Assembly: GCF_001640805.2 (NCBI RefSeq)
Contig: NC_066850.1
Coordinates: 1,073,149-1,137,148 of the forward strand
DNA length: 64,000 nucleotides
Source: Lates calcarifer
Taxonomy: Eukaryota; Chordata; Actinopteri; Centropomidae
Reading direction: 5' to 3'
Positions 58,519-64,000 of the stretch are shown piece by piece (positions within the stretch are counted from its first letter, which is position 1; every line of letters starts with the position of its first letter). The notes beneath the pieces are model-generated. The model did no database searches. It was not told where the DNA came from and saw only the letters and a list, made by a program, of their open reading frames with translations. The position numbers were made by a program, and so were the translations under genes.

Positions 58519-59499
58519 CAGGGAGAGAGCTCTCTCTCTCAGTTCAGCCTCACATTCCAGTCTGTGCTGGGTGGGACGTGACAGCCGGTGTGGTGGGATA
58601 TCTGGTTTCCTCTGTGTCTGTGTTTTCATCCTAACACAGCACTTACTCTGCTGCAGCGCCGTGTTTCTCCATCCTGTTTGCACACACTCTCCCTCGCACT
58701 GATGCCTCATTCTTCAGCGCCAAAACTGCGAGCTCTCTCCAGCCCATCCAATCTGTGACTCTTAATTTTGCCACTGCATATTTTACTGTCTCTGACTTGC
58801 AGATATAGTATTGATTTCATGAACAGAGGCAGGGCGGTGATGCAGCAGGCCACAGGGCAGGCAAAATGTATACGGTGGAAAACCACCTGCTCGCTGAGGG
58901 AACAGACTGAGGGTCAAAAATCTATTGAGTTGTTTCCTAGCAACAGGCATGAAAATAACAACTTGTTGCTGATCAGAGTTGGCCAACTCCCTGTTTGGTG
59001 TATCACTGCCTTTAATTTGACATTTCATTAGAAAAGCAGGTGCACAAATGACAGAAACCCTTATTCACCCAGAGAGGCGTGCACCTTTTGGCCAACAGTC
59101 TGCTCAACATTCATAATTACACACATTCACACCTCAGTAGTCGCTGAAAGAGGAGAGCGCTTTTCTCATTAGCTTCTGAAAGAAACACAGAAACACTGGC
59201 CACAAGCCCAGTTTTCTAACCTCACAGCCAAATCTATGTTTAATTGTCTTCATTTCCTGCCAGTCAACAACATTTTGATTCGTGTAAAATAATCATTACA
59301 TTTTGTCGGTGCACATTTTCACTCTTATTTTGAAATCTCAGCGTTTTGATGGTGTCGGGCTAATTCCTACTGAGGCCAAAAAGTTTTTTAGAGGTTTAGA
59401 AGTCTTGTCATGCCCTGAGGTTACTCTGGTAACAGCCTCAGTAATGTGATTGATGCTGCTAAGCTCCGTCCAAACCTCGTATGCTGCAGGCCGAGGTGA

Positions 59500-59590
59500 A
59501 CACTCCACCGGACCGACCAATACAGAAATGCAGCAAGGTGAGGCTAATGCAACTAACTGACTGGCTAACTGCCTCGATGGACCCAGTTGA
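59500..59590. repeat. short dispersed repeat, copy 1
   Basis: GCAGCAAGGTGAGGCTAATG, then CAACTAACTGACTGGCTAAC and TGCCTCGATGGA, recurs with changes at 63590-63650. Family unknown; possibly SINE- or MITE-derived. Confidence 0.5.
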
Positions 59591-60799
59591 GAGTAAATTT
59601 CCCGCTCTTGTCACTAATCTCTAGGCAACCGACAGCCAATACAATGAGTATAGATTTAACATTAAACAAGGAGTTCATGGAAGTAGACACTCTGATGAGT
59701 TCCAGCTCTTTAATCTATGCAGAGCACCGGTTAAAACAGTACAGATCTACCATTTAGGCAATAGGCTTAAATTGTAGATCTGGTAGATGGTAGATGGATT
59801 AAAGTATTTAAACACACTTTTATCTCTCTCTCTGTGAAATTCCTTTATTCACTGCAGCTAAGTTGTTAGAAGAATGTATTTTTGGGAATATAACAATAGT
59901 CTCTTGTAACTCAGTCTTCAGTCTGACGTGTGATCTCTGTGCCGTGATATGGTGATGTTTTATCTCTTTCTAATATACAAAGGCTTTAGCTGAGGGCGAC
60001 ACTTTAATTTGGCTTTGTAGCTAAAAGAACAGCATGTTCCTGTGAATACGGCCAAACGCACATAAACACAGATAGTTATATGCATGATCACCACATTGGC
60101 TGTTTAACTGTATCCTCTGCTGCATTGCTCCCAGTGCAGGACAATGCAGCCTGTAGTTAAAGCCTGCATTCTCTAAAACGACTTAACTGATAATAAAGCA
60201 TAAATCTACTCAACTGCATCACAGGAGTAAAGTGAAAAATCTGAATTTAAGCACCAGGGAATTGGTCATTTGTACCACATAAACCAGAGCGCGATACATA
60301 TTAGTGTCTGAGAACAAAGCTCTCTGAAATATCTCTGTACAGTCTCACTAATCAACAAAAGGCCCTTGAGCTGACTGCCTAATGTCCTACCATAATCACA
60401 GACCTAATTATGCTAATAGTCCATAAATAAAGCTAAACAAGACATTAATTAGTAAATGCTTCCACAGCAGTGTACCTTTACACAACACATGGGTGGCATT
60501 AATGTGATGCTGCACCCAGAATAAATCTTTTAAGCATCAGAAACGTGGGCCATGGCGGCGTGAGCAGAAGCTGCTTGGTAGTTTAATCCTTCCTGGACTT
60601 TTTCATTGCAGGAAAAGTTTTAATTGCATCCACAGAAATCTCTTAAATTAGGTCTGCAGGAAATTCCACTTCTCCACTACCCATCATGTGTTCAATACTC
60701 AAGAAGGTAGCAAGCTGAAAGCTAAAGTTTCAATGCACTCAACCTGACAATTCAACTTCAGAAACTTCCTACAACTTGGATTTTACACACGGTCCAGAG

Positions 60800-61095
60800 T
60801 GTGTGTCTGGTCTTCAATCAGCCTACAAGAGCACACACCACTGCTCATTGACCTCCACTGGCTACCCATGGCCGCCTGAATCAGATTCAAGTCACTAACG
60901 CTCCCCTCAGAGTGACTTCCTGGGTACCCATCCACTTGAACTCCATCTACGTTCCTCCAGGGTACGTTGCCGTCCCGACTGTTGTCGTTCATGGTTCCCT
61001 GATGCTGGAACAAGCTCCCAAATGCTGCGCTATCAGAGCAGGGATGTTGCTCTTCTGAGAGCACCTCTTATTCCCTTTAAAAACTGACCCATACA
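60800..61095 (+). pseudogene. LINE reverse-transcriptase C-terminal remnant
   Basis: The plus strand reads TPLLIDLHWLPMAA, stop, IRFKSLTL, and further on CWNKLPNAALSEQGC. (D)LHWLPV-x-x-RI-FK is a signature near the end of the ORF2 protein of L2/CR1/Rex-type LINEs. An in-frame stop and frame changes show it is dead. It sits inside a grm8 intron, opposite in orientation to the gene. Confidence 0.65.
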
Positions 61096-61495
61096 TCTCA
61101 GATTAATAATCCAGGTCATTATTTCACTCCACAGAGCCAAAGCTTACTGCATGTGTTTCTGAACAAGCCATCATCTTTTTGCCTGATGCGTCTGTATGGG
61201 CGCTCGCTTGTTTGCATTCAGCATGAGTGCATGTTTCCATTCAGAGGAAAAGTACAACAAAGCGTTGTACTTTGAGCCATAGATCAACGTGTCATGAGAT
61301 AATGAGAATTTCTCTCTGCTGTTCTTATGAGATGTGAAACGACACGATGCATCATTAATCAGCATATCGCAAGAAAATGCAATCCTGCCTTGAGACAGTT
61401 AAACGACTTGCGCTGTTATGAGTGGTGCTAACTGGGGAAAACACCACTGTCTCTGTTTCCTGGGATTGCGTCAGGTGTTGTAACCGGAGCAAGGG

Positions 61496-61547
61496 GTGTG
61501 TGTGTGTCTGTCTGTCTGTGTGTGTGTGTGTGTGTGTCTGGTTGTGT
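61496..61547. repeat. (TG)n/(TCTG)n compound microsatellite
   Basis: TG repeats interrupted by TCTG units. Confidence 0.9.
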
Positions 61548-63239
61548 GAAGAGTACAATACAATACAGCTTTTATTGGATCTGTCTGCCCATCGTCTGCA
61601 GCCAGTAACAGCTTGTCACATCAGTAAAGTGGCCACAAATCCATCCATTTCATCTCTGCACATTATGTGTGCAGGTGCGAAATAAAAAGACGTCTTTAAC
61701 GAAGCCTTTAATACCAGAGTTTAATGTTCACTATCCATTACAACACGGCTTGCTCTTGTGCATGACTGAAAATGAGAGAAAAGTGGGAGCGATGAAAAGG
61801 GATAAAGGTTAAGATGGAGGCAGAAACAGAGACGGACAGGCAAACTGTTTATGTATTAATTTGCATCCTGTCTGTCTTATACATATTACAGTCTATTCCA
61901 TTTTCCAGCCAGCAGTTCCTAAATTAAATCCAGCCTTTTTGCTCATGGTTAATGACACTGAAGACCACAGGCAGCTCGGTTGGCTGGCTTCTTGGTGAGG
62001 GACGATTTGCATTAAAAAAGAGGTGAAAAACTCTTGAGAGGAAAGAAGTACAGATGAAAAGTAACTTTCATGTCTCATAAAAGATCTGCAGACCAAAAAA
62101 CTGCACGAAGTTGCAATCATCTCTCTATCTGCCTCCAAGTCATTTTCACATGATCGCGGTTGATTATTTGTTCTTGTTGCGCAGGCATACACGGGCCGGG
62201 CGCTGTGATCTGTTTCTAGATCCGTACAAATGCGTTAGTCATCTCGGTTCTGTGTAATAAAAGCCACAGGCACGGCAGAAACTTTGTTCAAAAATGATTT
62301 CACGATGAAAGTTCTGTTTGAAACTAAGATAATTTGCTGTTTGTAGTTCCTGACACTTGCTGGTACAAACTGAACACAAACAGAAAATATCATCTTCAGA
62401 GAACTCGAGAGTGTTACAGTTGGGACCCAGTACTTTGAAGACTAAGACACTGAGCTGTTTTTATCATTATCATTATTCAAAATTGATACTGCATTTTGAA
62501 ACGGACCTCTTCAAACATCTCTTTAACGATACAACACCCCACTTGAATTGTCTAACCTGGCACTTCAGCATCAGTGCAGAGGTGGTGGTACAGTACTATG
62601 ACTCACACTGGTAAGAACATGAGGATTAGAGGCAGTAACAGGAATCCAAATATAACCTCAAGAGCAGAAGTAAAGAGCCGAAATCTAACTTTGTTTAACA
62701 AGCAAAAGTCTTGGAGGAAAACTTGAACTCTTTTGACCTCCTAAAGGATACATGGAAACTATTATAAATCAAAAATAGTATTTTTTCTGTCATTATCTGG
62801 CTTTTGAAGCAAAGAATATATCTCTCATGTTTACACTAGTTATTTAACCCTGAGATGGTTTTGCAGTTATTGGTTCAGGCCAGTAAAGTTTGAAAGCACA
62901 AGAGAAGAAAAGAAATTGCTGTAAGGCAGCTGTCTGTCGAGTCTCTGTCCTGGGAGTTCTTCACAAGAACCTGAAACTTAAACACACCGACAAAGTCCCC
63001 GCACACACCTGTATTACCACGCAACAACAATGTAACTTTGATAAGACTATAAAGAACTAAATGTTCACAGCAACAAAGTTTTGAGTTTCTGCAACTTTCT
63101 GTTATCCACTTACCTCCCGTTATGTATCAGCGTTAGCTGTGGGAAATGGTGAGCTCACGTTTTTAATAAATATACAAAACCACCAGTGTGGTCCTCTTAG
63201 CTTTAAACATCTAATCACATTCTTACCTGGACGCCTGCG

Positions 63240-63310
63240 GTTGAAACCAGGCTGTTGGTGTAAGCCACTTTAAGTTAAGTGCCTTGCTCAAGGGTAGCAC
63301 AGTCAAATTT
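63240..63310. repeat. possible fish dispersed repeat (AGTGCCTTGCTCAAGGG)
   Basis: CCACTTTAAGTTAAGTGCCT, then TGCTCAAGGGTAGCACAG, resembles a motif often seen in fish repeats. The borders and class are unknown. Confidence 0.35.
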
Positions 63311-63589
63311 GTGTTATTGCACAGTAAAAATTTAGTTTCTACTCTGACTGAGAGAGGATTAAAATCACAATATGTTCCATTACAGGAGGCTGTGTCTTCA
63401 ATCTTCCCACCACCGTGATGTAAGGTCAAACAAACACTCAGACTTATGTCCCTGTACATCGCGGATCATTTACCAAGAGGCGATGAGACGATGGAGACGA
63501 ACGCAGGAGAAGCCGCCAAAATATGTGCCTTGCTGCGTTGCTATTGAAGCCGGTGCTGTGTCTAATACAAACACAAACCGATACACTGA

Positions 63590-63660
63590 GGCAGCGAGGT
63601 GAGGCTAATGCAAGAATGCTGACTGGCTAAGTGCCTTGATGGATGCCTTCACGGACCAGT
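63590..63660. repeat. short dispersed repeat, copy 2
   Basis: GGCAGCGAGGTGAGGCTAAT, then GACTGGCTAAGTGCCTTGAT, is the partner of 59500-59590, in the same orientation about 4.1 kb away. Confidence 0.5.
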
Positions 63661-64000
63661 GTGCCAGCCAGGTTTTACAGGCAGAGTGATTGATGGCACC
63701 GCGGATGACAGACAGACTAATGATTTGGACAAGCTCCTTAATTAAACATCAATTAGCGACACATATTCAGTTCCCTCCTTCTTCACTGCCGTCGCCTAAA
63801 AGAAGAATTTTTCCCTTCTCTCTCGTTTTCTCAGGCGCACATATATACACACACCCAGACTTTTTCTTTTTAAGATGCAGATGAGATAAATTTGGGAATA
63901 ATTAAGTGAGGAAATTTATTTATAAATCTCAGAATAATGCAAACCGAATTCAAATGGTTATGAATACATTTACATAAAGGTTGCTTAATATGCCGTTATC

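Larger units (their letters stand above)
56918..64000 (-). other. grm8 intron, 5' part (upstream exon outside window)
   Basis: This is intronic sequence upstream of the 56917 acceptor. I looked on the minus strand for the preceding ligand-domain exon, expected to encode the aromatic-rich FAEFWEENF region and end CTG-G, and did not find it. The stretch holds microsatellites, a LINE remnant at 60.8-61.1 kb, a purine-rich stretch at 56.93-57.35 kb, a C/T-rich stretch at 57.93-58.1 kb and two copies of a short dispersed repeat (59.5 and 63.6 kb). Confidence 0.7.

Noticed and set aside
60783..61064. 93-codon minus-strand ORF
   Set aside because: It is the antisense of a decayed LINE reverse-transcriptase segment read on the plus strand.
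56918..64000. Upstream grm8 ligand-domain exons
   Set aside because: Searched by eye for the expected aromatic motif (FAEFWEENF) and a phase-1 donor on the minus strand; none found, so they are taken to lie outside the window.

Overview
The window is vertebrate nuclear DNA, almost certainly from a ray-finned (teleost, probably percomorph-like) fish. It is AT-rich, with short exons in kilobase-scale GT-AG introns, many (CA)n/(GT)n microsatellites, fish-type Tc1 and Harbinger transposon remnants, and a LINE 3' tail ending in TATAAATAAAATTGAATTG. It holds a 1000-base assembly gap (5251-6250). The only clear protein-coding gene is the 3' part of grm8, the group III metabotropic glutamate receptor mGluR8, on the minus strand.

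grm8 runs right to left. Eight coding exons at 56917-56714, 42628-42489, 40500-40354, 38467-38046, 37064-36698, 20473-20333, 20151-20046 and 18371-18322 join in frame through GT-AG introns. They encode about 524 residues: the end of the glutamate-binding Venus-flytrap domain, the cysteine-rich linker, all seven membrane helices and a complete mGluR8a-type tail ending SNHAI and a TGA stop. The first exons (signal peptide and most of the ligand-binding domain) lie beyond 64000. The 147 + 422 + 367 bp exons sum to 936 bp, the size I recall for the single large exon of mammalian GRM genes, so two introns appear to have been gained (perhaps a third, between 20333 and 20151).

Left of grm8 (1-18300) is non-coding and rich in repeats. 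Region 4.7-9.6 kb is satellite DNA. A 38-39 bp monomer array (with the gap and an inserted LINE tail) passes into an array of about 69 bp monomers, each carrying two to four TTAGGG telomere-type repeats. The satellites lie between two inverted, related segments (about 3.0-3.26 kb and 13.26-13.46 kb) that look like first exons. The right-hand one has a promoter-like set of three CCAAT boxes plus a GC box and can be followed through a chain of plausible splice sites to a poly(A) signal near 10165, suggesting a minus-strand non-coding transcript or dead gene. A Harbinger-type MITE with a 3-bp target duplication (3366-4162) and a nested repeat pair (15.88-16.55 kb) complete this part.

The large grm8 introns contain two Tc1-family remnants (30.0-30.45 kb and 42.85-43.5 kb), a LINE reverse-transcriptase remnant (60.8-61.1 kb), microsatellites, a near-perfect 24-bp hairpin that would be fully paired in the grm8 pre-mRNA (50407-50462), and a pyrimidine-rich cluster of AGGTCA-like motifs (51.39-52.1 kb). 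No tRNA, rRNA, CRISPR array or second protein-coding gene was recognised. All identifications were made by reading the sequence, without database searches.
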